Of a stretch of 64,000 nt of DNA, positions 54,538 to 64,000 are shown one piece after another (the first letter of the stretch is position 1; every line of letters starts with the position of its first letter). The position numbers and the translations under genes are program-made. The notes under the pieces were generated by a model. It did no database searches and had not been told where the DNA came from. It saw only the letters and a program-made list of their open reading frames with translations. This stretch comes from Hysterangium stoloniferum (taxonomy: Eukaryota > Basidiomycota > Agaricomycetes > Hysterangiales > Hysterangiaceae), in the NCBI GenBank assembly GCA_015178975.1, contig WHVD01000099.1:124001-188000 (forward strand). Reading direction: 5' to 3'.

Positions 54538-55680
54538 TCATTCAAAAGCGACGCAAGAGCGATGAGTCCCCTGAGGAGGTGCTGGGCTAGGTTCCTTTGA
54601 AATTTCTCGCTCAATCTCGGTCATATTCAAAGGCCAACGAGGCTGAGGTTGATAGAGGGGAGTGCAGATTTCCATTCCTTTTTCCTGACGATGGTCTGCA
54701 ACTTGCATCCTCATGTCTGATGGGAAGTCTTGCAAAATGATGGGACGATTGAGCGAACAAAGGAAATGAGTGTCGGGAGACCCATTCAGGGTACGAACAA
54801 ATGAACTAGTCGTGGAGATGGGCGAATTGGGTACCTGGATGGAATCACCATAAGGGTAAAGCACCTCCAAAACCATCTTATTGAGTCTCCTCTGATTTCG
54901 CCTTAACCAACCCCTTAAGGTAAAATATGCAAACAAAGAATTCCGAGTGATCCCATTAAGAGACTCCTCCAACATCCGGATGTATATATACTGGTAGTCG
55001 ACCTTGGGGACAATGTGATCCCCACTGAGTAGGACATGAAGGATTTGCAATGCATCATTTTGTGTATGGAGCGCTTCAAGAAATAATGAGAACACTTCTG
55101 GTTTAAGAATCGTCCTTCCTCCTTCCATAACAGAAGTAACCTCACTCGACCATTCAGGAATCGAGCGGGTCAGATCCTGAAGGGTTCCAGGTCGCATGAA
55201 TAGATCCTGCACTGCTAAAATGGCCTGATAACGACCTAACCAGACTGCTACAGTCACCGGTAAAAGAGGGTAATCCGTATTGTACTCCTCCATGAAGGGA
55301 GTAACCTGATCTGCAGGGATTCGACCAGTGTAGTACGCATCCCATTGTAAGTCGATGGGCTGAGCGTAAACCATATGACCCCCAACTAATTGCTTAAGGA
55401 TGACTTGCCTAGGCGGGAAAGAGAGGACGGGTTCAGGAGCACAGGTAGTCTCGACATTAGCTCCAGGAATGTTCAACTGCCCAGTTAACGGATGTTCTTC
55501 ATGTGGACTTGGGGGGGCATCTATCAATGGTTCAGCTGCTGCTAAAAGCAGTTCCGTTCCCCTGGTTAATGGTCGTTCTTCACGTGGACTTGAGGGGGCA
55601 TCCATTGACGGTCCAGCTGCTGCTCCAAGAGAACTTCCAGGAGGAACTGGTTTTTGGAAAGTCAATGAAGACTTCCTCAT
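54538..55680 (-). CDS. Pre-gag frame of A4 (unknown, conserved in A3)
   Basis: 380 open codons between the 5' LTR leader and gag. The N-terminus has two tandem repeats of about 30 residues (PS.DAPSSPREERPLTRGTELL / LIDAPPSPHEEHPLTG). A probably globular region follows: FPPRQVILKQLVGG, VAVWLGRYQAILAVQDLF, IPEWSSEV, DYQYIYIRMLEESL, LRGWLRRNQRRLNKMVLEVLYPYGDS. Matching blocks occur in A3 at 61,657-62,650, among them VSVWLGRL, LPKWSEEL, DYWYLYMRTLERSL and HSYDDSTQVP. I recognise no family; it may be an N-terminal extension of gag. Confidence 0.65.
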   Translation of the reverse strand: MRKSSLTFQKPVPPGSSLGAAAGPSMDAPSSPREERPLTRGTELLLAAAEPLIDAPPSPHEEHPLTGQLNIPGANVETTCAPEPVLSFPPRQVILKQLVGGHMVYAQPIDLQWDAYYTGRIPADQVTPFMEEYNTDYPLLPVTVAVWLGRYQAILAVQDLFMRPGTLQDLTRSIPEWSSEVTSVMEGGRTILKPEVFSLFLEALHTQNDALQILHVLLSGDHIVPKVDYQYIYIRMLEESLNGITRNSLFAYFTLRGWLRRNQRRLNKMVLEVLYPYGDSIQVPNSPISTTSSFVRTLNGSPDTHFLCSLNRPIILQDFPSDMRMQVADHRQEKGMEICTPLYQPQPRWPLNMTEIEREISKEPSPAPPQGTHRSCVAFE

Positions 55681-55858
55681 GGTGACATTACAGGGTGGTT
55701 CCAGACTTGCAGGTCTTTGACGAGGTTTTTAACTACTCAGGGTCATCGAAGAACTTGGTGTTTGGTTCTTGCCAGCAGTCATTTACGTGCTTAGAAACTA
55801 ATAGTCGTAAAGTATCATTTTCTTTGTAGGGAAAGATTGGTCCAGCTTGGATCACCAC
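55681..55858 (-). other. A4 leader with primer-binding region
   Basis: On the minus strand GTGGTGATCCAAGCTGG follows the LTR directly; A3 has GTGGTGATCTGAGCC at the same place. The shared TGGTGATC core suggests a common tRNA primer, which I cannot name with confidence. Confidence 0.55.
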
Positions 55859-56478
55859 TGTGAAGAGTAGTGGAAGTTCTAACCATTCTATATATGAAGA
55901 ATATCGACCATTTAGGTACGACACTAAGATGTATTGACTCAGACTGGACATGTATTGACTACTTAGTTCAATATGGTAGAGAGAAGTAGCTATCTAGAGT
56001 AAGGTAGAGAGCTAGAATGAATAAGTAGAATTGACTGTTAAGTGTGATTCTGGATGACTGCTCAAGTGTAAAATAGAGTAACTAGAGAGTTGAGTAATAG
56101 AGTAGGGTGGATGTAGTCCGCGCGAGTTGAGATAAGGATTAAGTTTTGACTGGTACAGTTCGAAACTCTGATTGAGTAGATAGTTAAAGCCCGTCTATGA
56201 CAGTCGAGATGATACACCAATCACAACTTACAGGACACTAATAGGTGTCTGGGTAAGTTGTGGTTGTGGTGTAAAAAGTGTCTGGGTTTCAACTACAGGC
56301 GCTAGAATACATAAGTCTGGCGTGTATGTGCCCACAAGAGTTGATGTACTGCATACATAGGTCGTCAAACTAATTATGGATGTATAATAACATAGAGAGA
56401 AAACAGAAATAATAAAGGAAATATAGTAAGAGATCATCCAACTATATTTCCTGAGTGTATTTTGCTGTACCTCTCACA
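55859..56478 (-). mobile_element. 5' LTR of A4
   Basis: On the minus strand TGTGAGAGGTACAG to CTACTCTTCACA, 620 bp. It is homologous to the A1 LTR (33,808-34,441) and abuts the A3 integrase zinc-finger region on its right. Confidence 0.9.
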
Positions 56479-58812
56479 CTTAGAAGGTATATCAGCTGGT
56501 CTGAGGGCTCCCTGTGGTGTGGAGTGATTGATTTTCGTCTTCTGACAGGTGTCACAACTGCGAGCATACGCCGCACAATCCTGTAACATTCTAGGCCAGA
56601 AGAAGCGGTCTTTCATGAGCAGGAATAGTCTACGCCCTCCCGCGTGAGCTCCTTTGAAGGCATTATCGTGTATCAGCTTTAGAATTGTGGTTGTCATATT
56701 GTTAGGAACACAGATCCAACTTTTCCAGTCCAAATCGCGAAAATACAACAATCCCTTTTCTCCGATGAAGAAATGTGAAGGGGTAGCTACGGTGTTTGGG
56801 GATTTCGGTTCCTCGACGTAGTAGCTTCTGAAGGCAGGGTCCTTCCGATATCCTTCCGAGAACTCTTCCAGGAATCTTTCATTGATGCTTACAAGCAGCT
56901 GAGAGTTTAATGAATGGAATGACGATTTGTCCACTTTGTCGTCTCTGGGGAGGTTATACACATCCCATTCAGTTTGTGGGGTGTCCTCTGGGGTTCCAAT
57001 GGATTCTACAAGTTCTTGTTGCGTGGCAAAGATGGCTCTCCTCGTGGGATTATCCTCTTGTGGTTTCTCCTCAATTCCTTTGCTGAGAAAGCTTGACATG
57101 ATTGTCGGGATTTCATCTCCAGCTGGACTCACTGAGTGGGGTACTCATGGTAGTCTAGATAGGGGATCGACTTTACGGTGTACTTGTCCAGCACGATGTA
57201 GTATCTCGAGACCTGGGTATGCTGCATACACTGCCCCCCATGTGGCCAGTTGTCGATTGGTGTTCTTGTATGACCTGGCCCATTGTAAAGCGGCATGGTC
57301 TGTTATGAGGAGTATGTGCTCCCCTTCTACGAATGGTTGAAAATGAACCAGGCCTTCCTTAGCAGCTAATGCTTCCCTCTCTGTGGCTGAATAGTTGTGT
57401 TCCAGTTTCTTGAGGGTACAACTCCAGTATGCTATAACCTGCTCTACTGTAACACAAGTATCCTCAAATGTTCTTGCCCAGGAGTCTGTCCAAGTGATCT
57501 TGGGAACCTTGGTCTTAAAATGGGTGACAAACGTTGGTACTGGTTTTAACTGTTTGAATGCTGATTTCGCTTGGGTATAGATCTTCATGTTCTTTAGGTC
57601 CTGTAGCGTCATTTTTTGTACTTGCTGCAGACAACAACCTAGGGTGAGATCAGAGGCATCTGTGTAGAGACGGTAGGGCATTCCGATCACAGGATGTGCT
57701 AGAACTGGAGAAGAGCTCAGGGCTGCCTTGACATCGTTAAAGGCTCGTTCCTGATCTACTCCCCAAGACCATTGTGTGCCCTTTTTGAGTAGTGAGAAAA
57801 GTGGGGATGCAGTCCATGCACAGAAGGGTATGTAATCCAAGAAGTACAAAACCATACCCAGAAAATGTTGGAGTTCAGACACCTTAGTTGGGGTTGCTAG
57901 TTCCAATATGGCTCGTACTTTCTCTTGATGAGTCGAAAAACCTAACCGCGACACCTTGTGTCCAAGAAGGAGAATATAGTTATAGCCTATATAGCATTTT
58001 TCTGGAGAAAGAGTGATACCAGCTGAAATTATTGCTTGTAATACTCGGTCCAGGTGCTCGATATGATCCTCCCAAGTTTTAGAAAATATTACTATATCGT
58101 CTATGTAGACTAGACAGAATATCCACAGATAGGGTGCCAATGTGTTTTGCATGACTCGCTGGAAACTGGAAGGTCCATTCCTTAATCTGAAAGGCATCCT
58201 TCTAAATTGCCATAGTCCTCGATGTGATTGAAAGGCCGTTTTGTGTCGGTCTTCCTCCAGCATTTCTAGTTGGGTAAAACCAGCTAGGGCATCAAATGAG
58301 GATAGAACGTTGGATCCCGAGAGTGCTTGCATAATTTCTGATTGTCGGAGCAACGGGAATTCACCTGGGATAGTAAGGCTGTTCAGTTTTCAATAATCAA
58401 TAACCACGTGAGGTTTATTATTACGATAGACTATGAAGGCAGGCGCTCCCCAAGGGCCTTTCGAAGGTTCGATGACTCCTTGTTGGAACCAGGTGTCCAT
58501 TTGCTCATCTATGACCTTCCTGTTGGCAGGAGAAGTTTGAAACATCAGTACAGACACTGGTTGCACATCAGTTTTCAGCGGGATAGTGGCTTTGCTGTCT
58601 ACTTGGCCCAGTCTGCCATCAACTCCAAATGCTTGCACATTCTTAGTCAATATTGAGCTAAGGTGAGGCATAATGTCGGGAGGGATGTCAGGTCCTAAGT
58701 TGACCAATTTATGCAGATCCTCCGAGGAGAGTTTCTCCAAGGAAGGAACTTCCGAGGTCTTTGGGCCTGCAGGATCAAAGTCATCTACCGTCTCGTTCCC
58801 TGAGGATACCAT
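56479..58812 (-). mobile_element. pol region of A3: RT, RNase H, integrase N-terminus
   Basis: Minus-strand parts: RT start (GVIEPSKGPWGAPAFIV, about 58,440), RT core (SFDALAGFTQLEM, FQRVMQN, LVYIDDIVIFS at about 58,090), RNase H (YTDASDLTLGCCLQQ, about 57,650; DHAALQW, about 57,275), and the integrase H2C2 finger (LIHDNAFKGAHAGGRR...CDTCQKTK, about 56,540-56,690). A gypsy pol with the YIDD box. Broken, and ends where A4 begins. Confidence 0.9.
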
Positions 58813-58893
58813 AGATGGTCGGGGACTGGAGGTGTTGTCTTCTTCCAGCCTGGAAATACTTTCTATGAAGTGGGCAATCTTCGAGCTTGCAAC

Positions 58894-60394
58894 TCACATT
58901 GATTCCTCTTCTGCTTGGGATCGAGGCTTTTGGGCCCAGGCTCGGGTGTCGTGAATCAGACCTATGATCTCTCCTCTTCTGATAGTTTGAGGAGTTAAGG
59001 TCAGATTAGCCAGTGGTACCATACTCTTTTCTTTAGAGATAGTGGTCGTGGGAGCAGCAAGGATAGTCCCATCATCGTTCTGTAAAACTATGCCCTCCAC
59101 AATCCATTCCCCATCCTCTAGGTCCCCAGTAAAGATGGGTATTAACCTAACTGACTTGGGCTCTATCATGCAATCTTCTATGGTTCTCGTGACTCTCTCG
59201 GCATGCATGCCCTTGTCGGGTTTGGATGTTAGATTAGTCAGCATGGTTAGTTCGTCTTCCAGCGAGATCTTATTGACTGAAAAGGCCAATGGGACAGGTT
59301 CATTGGAGGAGCTGGCAGGAATGAATCCTGTCCTCCCAGGGAGGATTAGTCTTGATCCCAGGGGTTGGTCTCGCAACATTCCTATCTCATAGTTGATATG
59401 AAAGTCTTCTCCTATGAGGATAGGTACGGTCATCCCTCGTACTACATAGGTTTCTGCATTGAATCATTGAATCACAGCAGGGTTCCTTTATCGTCCTTAA
59501 GGTAGACGGGAATGTTAATATAACCCAGTACTCGGGCACTCCTGGTAAGCTGTATTAATCGCAGTTTAAGTCCTTGCTTCAGCTTAGGCTGATCCTTCAG
59601 TTCTCAGTAGAATTCCTCTGACATGAGAGACAAATCGGCTCTGGTATCCAGTCTAATTTTGATTGGTTCTTCCCAATCGGGATTTCCCACTCCTCTGAGT
59701 ATATGTAGTGCTGAAATGCCAACACTAGAATATCCTCCTGGTGGTCCCTTTTTCGGTATATGATTGAGGCGTCCTCTTTCATTAGCTTACTGGATTGGGG
59801 ATATTGTATTCTAGGTCGTTTCACCTCTTTTCTAAGGGCTAGTTCAGTGTCCCGACAGAGTCATCTGTTCAAGATGGTCACGTCTGCTTCCCCCTCCAAG
59901 TCCGATTCGTCACCGATCAAGAGGTTAGGAGGAAGTCCGGGGTTGAAAGGAAAGGTTTCCTCCTCCATATCGTTTCTTATGTCCTCTATGAGATGTTGCT
60001 TGTTAAGGCAGGCAACCCGATCGATAGACATTTCCTCATCCGTGATTTCTTCAATCGATGGCGGTATATTGTTTGAGGAATTCTTAAGCCCTGACAGACC
60101 TTTGCAGTGCTGACAGTGCGCTTCCAAACAATCTCCCCTTTCAACGAAATCCTTGTGAGATATAGAAATGTATACTTCCCCATGTCGGGGTTCCTCGTCT
60201 CCGGGTGACCTCTCAATTATTTTGTAATCTTCAGGGGTAACAGTATAAGCAGGAATGAAAATTGATTCGCTTTTGACATTATATACTCGTGTTCCTGTAC
60301 TTAGTCCGTAAACTGCCTCATATAGCCTTTGCTCCTCCGCCTCTTCTAAAGGATTCTGCCCGGAGCATAGATTCAATGAGACATAATGAGCCAT
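58894..60394 (-). mobile_element. Protease and linker region of A3
   Basis: Minus-strand stretches 59,861-60,394 (HYVSLNLCSGQNPLEEAEEQ, following the knuckle) and 58,894-59,433 (MTVPILIGEDFHINYEIGML) match A4. Together they cover the gag-protease linker and the retropepsin-like domain. Not intact. Confidence 0.7.
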
Positions 60395-61475
60395 TTTACC
60401 TGAGTGAGGACAGTCAATTTTGAAATGTTCTGTGCTCCCACAAATCCAACACTCTTTGGGGGGTCTAGCGCTACTCCATTTGTCACTCCTCTCAAAGAAG
60501 AGTTTCCCGTGTTGTTTCCCTCATGTCGTATCAGTCCTTCCTGCTCTGGGAGTCTTCGTCATGCCCTTGTCATCTATTTTGCTGGAGAGGACCTGATGGG
60601 GGTGGATGGAATCGGGAGAAGTTGGGGTATGCTCTGGGGCCTCCAATTCTAATTAGTTTTTCTCCGCGACCATGACTTGAGGTCTAATGGGGCGAAATCT
60701 ATCTCTATGCATTTGATTCCAGGCATTAATTAGAGCTTCCTGTAAGTTATTGGTGTGTGCTTGGAGGCTCATGACATCATCGATGGCTTGCCCTTGTATT
60801 AAGTATAACCATTCCATGGGCAGGGTAAGTATTAACCAGCAGGTCTCCTCTTCCTTTTCTTGGTAGAATCCGTATAGAAATCTGTAGAGTTTAACTCTTC
60901 TTTGAATATACTGCATGGGGGTTTCACAGTCGTGGTGGGGCTGGCTAAACCTCATTTCTTCCCATTCTAAGGACAAGGATTCATGCCATCATGTACCCAA
61001 TAACCCTTCAACTATGCTCCAAAGGAAGGACCTGTGCGATCGACTGAATTCAGTGCGATGCTTGTGATCCAAAGTAGTCCACCAGACTTTCGTGTTTCCT
61101 TTAAGTCGTCTGGGAAGAGCAATGCCTAGAATCGTCATCATGGATTCTGAGATTTCCAACAAGCTCATAACATCCATTATGTAGTCCAGTGCCTTAGATT
61201 GTGAGCTGTCATATTCAGGGAGATCTGACCATTTGATTTTGAGATTGTTGGTGTTCAAAGTCAACTTCCCAGTTTCGGTCTCAGGAGCAGCACTCTTAGT
61301 GTTCTTATTAGTACCTGCTGGGCCTCCTGGGTTTCTCGGGTTTCGCCTTCTCTCATCCCAGTCTCTTCTGTGGTCGGAATCGCTGGATCCATCAGAAGAA
61401 TCCCCGGGCAGTCCTCCTGGGGGAAAGAAGGGGGCCCGCAAAATTGGCAAAGGTGGGAGAGTGTTGTTCAGGTAA
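60395..61475 (-). mobile_element. gag of A3
   Basis: Minus-strand: Gly/Pro/Asn-rich linker, TNNLKIKWSDLPEYDSSQSK (about 61,240), capsid-like region with RVKLYRFLYGF and LPMEWLYLIQGQA (about 60,780-60,900), and a CCHC knuckle CWICGSTEHFKIDCPH (about 60,410-60,460). Broken. Confidence 0.78.
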
Positions 61476-62650
61476 GAAGTTCCCCTCCTGGGTATTTGTC
61501 CAGTGATTCCTTCGACGAAGGTGGTAGCAAAGGAAGAACGGTTTCAATTTGCGACGGGCCTAATAGGGATGTTGGAGTGGCTAACTGTCGTAAAGGGGGA
61601 AGCTACCTCAGACCCAAAAGCAACTCTATGGCAGGAGTATCTGGCTCTTCGTTCCTTCATAGTCTGTTTGAAGGTCCTAGTCTGCAGTCGTCCTGGGGTG
61701 ATATACCCAGGGTCTTGATTCTGCTGGCCAGAAGGATGGGTGCAATAGATTTCTCGTGGAGTCTTCTCAAGATCTCCTCCCTCGTATCTTGGGGAAAACT
61801 CTCGAGGGTAGACTTACGGTTGAGAGAGTGCAGAAAGCTAGTGCCAGGAGATCCTTGGAGATCTTGAATGAAGGTTTTGGATGTGTGAGCTGGGGAAGCG
61901 GGTACCTGGGTACTATCGTCATACGAGTGGAGAACTTCCATGAATAACTTGTCTCGTTTCTCATGGCAGCGAATGAGCCTATGTCGCAGGCTGTGGTAGG
62001 TGAATGGGAGGTTCGGAGAAGCTTCGTATAGGGATCTTTCCAGTGTACGCATATAAAGATACCAGTAATCCACCTTAGGTACTGATCTGCCCTGATCTAG
62101 GATCACGTGTAAGATCTGTACATGTCATCGTGCATGGCCACTAAGTCAAGAATCCGTTCGAATAATGCTAGCCCTATACATCCTCTTCTGCTGACATCAA
62201 TAGTGACAAGCTCCTCGGACCACTTGGGGAGTTGCTCCGCTAGCTGATCTATAGTACTGGTTTGGGAAAAGAAAGAATCAGTGATCATGACGCTATTCAA
62301 TCTGCCTAACCAGACAGACACTTCCTTCGGCAGGTTGGGGTATCTGTCTAAGTAGTCCGTAGCTACCACATCAACTTCCTTCTCTTCAATTTGTTCTGAG
62401 TAGTATTTGTCCCACTTGTCATTTGCTGGTTCAGTGAAATATACCTGACCCTAAAGGGATTCTGCAGCATTACTTGAGGTGGTGGAAATTTTAGGCCAGT
62501 GTCATTTTTGTTTGCTCGAGTGGTAAGGAGTCCGAGAATTTCTGACAACTTAAAATAAGAGTTATCCTTACTTGTTCCAGCAGAATCACTCACAGGAAGC
62601 CCACGTTCACCTTGTGAGGGCTCCAAGACAGTATCGGCCTCTTGAGTCAT
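61476..62650 (-). mobile_element. Pre-gag frame of A3 (unknown)
   Basis: Open pieces at 62,363-62,650, 62,103-62,369 and 61,657-62,106 correspond in order to the A4 pre-gag frame (see 54,538-55,680). Function unknown. Broken. Confidence 0.6.
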
Positions 62651-62832
62651 TAGAGACGGCTTTTGTGTCGTGACATTACTGGGTAGCCCTAAGCCAGGGT
62701 ATTCCTTTCTAGTTCAAGGGGCACCTGAAGGTGTAGGAATTTGGGTGGTTCCACCACTGGTTAAGGTCATAATACTACTAGCTTATTGTTCACGTGGATC
62801 GCAGTGAATGAGGGTCTGGCTCAGATCACCAC

Positions 62833-63512
62833 TGTAAAGGGTCAAGTAGTTTACCACTCAATGTGCGATCATTATTGACTAACGATAGTACGAAATACAA
62901 CTGACTAGTAGTTTGAGGTAGTCAAATATAGATTATGATTGACCTTTAAGGTGCAATTGGTAGATGATTACAAGAGTGGATCGACCTTATGGTATGATCC
63001 GATTGCGTAGCTAGCTGGGCCAATGGCCAAGTAGAGGAGAGAAAGTATATATTGTGAGAGAGAGAGGATATCCTAAGAAAGTGAGCTACGATGGATATTC
63101 TTACTGCATGAAGCAAGAGATAGAAGTTGAGTCAAATAATAGTAACTGACTTCGACTGTTTCAGTGTGAAGTGTAGTTACTATAGATCTAGGAAGAGAGA
63201 TAAAGTGAAGGCTTGTTTTAGACAAGACCCCAGACCAGTACTTGCATATGCAGGTGATGGTTGTCAGGGTTGAAAAGTGTCTGAGTTTTCCTCGTGTGAC
63301 TACTACTGTGACATGTGCATACTTCTTGTGGGCGAGAGTGCCCACAAGCATACATGGACTCTCGAACTAATAAAAAAGGTATGACCTGTATTTATGAGTG
63401 ATAGAAAGAGAATAAAAATATAAAACATAAGGGAAATAATGAAATTATAAAGCGGCTAAGGAGTAAGGCTTAGAGCCTTTAGCCGCACCTCCTATGTGAC
63501 CTATCCTTCACA
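62833..63512 (-). mobile_element. 5' LTR of A3
   Basis: 680 bp, partner of 41,874-42,553. The differences between the two are mostly C/T and G/A exchanges. Followed by TSD CCTGG and then A2. Confidence 0.93.
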
Positions 63513-64000
63513 CCTGGTTAAATGGCAATGAATTTGTAATGCCCCCACTCTTCTCAGAGCTTACAAGACTATTTATTGAATCTAATGATCATTTCACTTC
63601 CTCACGATGACAACACTGTTTATTTACTTCTAACTCTACCCTTCACTATTCATCCCCCTCAGCCTTTCACCTCAATAACCGAGCAGAGTGTGAAATTAAT
63701 ATAAAATATGTAAAATCCACTAAAGAAAATTTCATCCCCCTAACTCTTCCCTCCACATCAACCTTTCAAATGGTACACTATGTCACAGGAGCAACAACCC
63801 AACCCAAATTCCCCAACTTCAAAAGAATACCGCGACCCCAGCCTATTAATACTTCTACCACGTCATCTCATACTGAAAAGGTCAAGCACTGCACGGGTAA
63901 TTCAGGGATTTCATCGTCAATATACCCTGCTGTACAGGACACCATGGTGGGAACATCCACCAATTTGGGGAACGGAACTGCTTTCACTCCATATACTCCT
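63513..64000 (+). mobile_element. Gypsy element A2, continuation
   Basis: Resumes A2 at the chromodomain codon interrupted by A3 (CCTGGTTAAATGGCAATG; compare A1 at 31,191). The end of the chromodomain region is followed by the intervening stretch and then the start of accessory frame A (ATG at 63,780, MSQEQ-like start and the PKFPNFKRIPRP motif), which runs off the window. This is the third copy showing the accessory frame. Confidence 0.85.

Larger units (their letters stand above)
44980..56478 (-). mobile_element. Gypsy element A4 (5' LTR, pre-gag, gag, protease) inside A3
   Basis: On the minus strand: an LTR of the A1 type (56,478-55,859), a primer-binding region GTGGTGATCCAAGC, the pre-gag frame (55,680-54,538), gag (54,501-53,270) with a Cys/His knuckle, then the L1b insertion, then the linker and protease (46,480-44,980, MTVPILLGEDFHMNYEIG). 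RT, RNase H, integrase and a matching 3' LTR are not seen. Sequence passes directly to accessory frames at 44.8 kb. It is broken. It could be a non-autonomous form or the product of exchange with A3. Confidence 0.75.
41874..63512 (-). mobile_element. Gypsy element A3 with nested insertions, TSD CCTGG
   Basis: Two 680-bp LTRs (41,874-42,553 and 62,833-63,512) flanked by CCTGG at 41,869-41,873 and 63,513-63,517. Minus-strand order: 5' LTR at the right, pre-gag frame, gag with CCHC knuckle, protease, RT, RNase H, integrase zinc finger, then element A4, then accessory frames A and B, a polypurine tract and the 3' LTR at the left. The LTRs differ at roughly two to three dozen positions by eye (about 4%), nearly all transitions. 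The coding parts are broken in many places. Of the 21.6 kb, about half belongs to nested elements. Confidence 0.9.

Overview
The window looks like transposon-saturated fungal DNA, most likely from an Agaricomycete basidiomycete (inference). The signs are Ty1/copia and chromodomain-bearing Ty3/gypsy elements, a Tad-like LINE remnant, tRNA-derived SINEs, a Crypton-like tyrosine recombinase with a short spliceosomal intron, and a GST-like pseudogene. I see no intact host gene. Almost everything is a mobile element, a solo LTR or a tandem repeat, and nested insertions can be ordered from target-site duplications (TSDs). Names used here (A1-A4, B, C1-C4, L1, S1, S2, X, D) are local labels.

Positions 1-20,373 form a giant inverted repeat. 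The left arm (1-9,083) is the near-perfect reverse complement of the right arm (about 11,699-20,373). Each arm holds, from outside inward: a degenerate GC-rich repeat, a copia RNase H end (C2), a poly(A)-tailed SINE, 17-18-bp minisatellites, anonymous sequence X, a LINE 3' end, and the 3' LTR and RNase H end of copia C1. The 2.6-kb spacer holds the C1 reverse transcriptase piece, solo LTR S1 (TSD GGGGA), and an L1 LTR fragment carrying solo LTR S2 (TSD ATTCT).

Positions 20.4-30.2 kb carry a 12-bp minisatellite, a third and rearranged copy of X, a gypsy fragment between two direct repeats (D), a tRNA-like sequence, a second S1 solo LTR (TSD CCAGG), a GST-like pseudogene, and a decayed tyrosine recombinase gene on the minus strand. 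Copies in this stretch have lost many CpG sites relative to their relatives in the arms.

Positions 30.2-64 kb are a nest of LTR elements. Gypsy A1 (3' half) ends inside the 5' LTR of chromovirus B (34.4-40.9 kb), which itself carries solo LTR L1a (TSD ATTTC). Gypsy A2 (40.9-41.9 kb, resuming at 63.5 kb) is split by the 21.6-kb element A3 (minus strand, TSD CCTGG). A3 contains a related element A4; A4 contains L1b (TSD CCTTT); L1b contains the complete copia C3 (46,986-52,462, TSD GCCTA). C3 has LTRs that look identical by eye and a single 1,414-codon frame, so it is the youngest element here.

The most unusual feature is in the A lineage: conserved accessory reading frames downstream of the integrase/chromodomain and before the 3' LTR, seen in A1 and A3 and starting in A2, plus a long conserved frame ahead of gag. 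I recognise neither.
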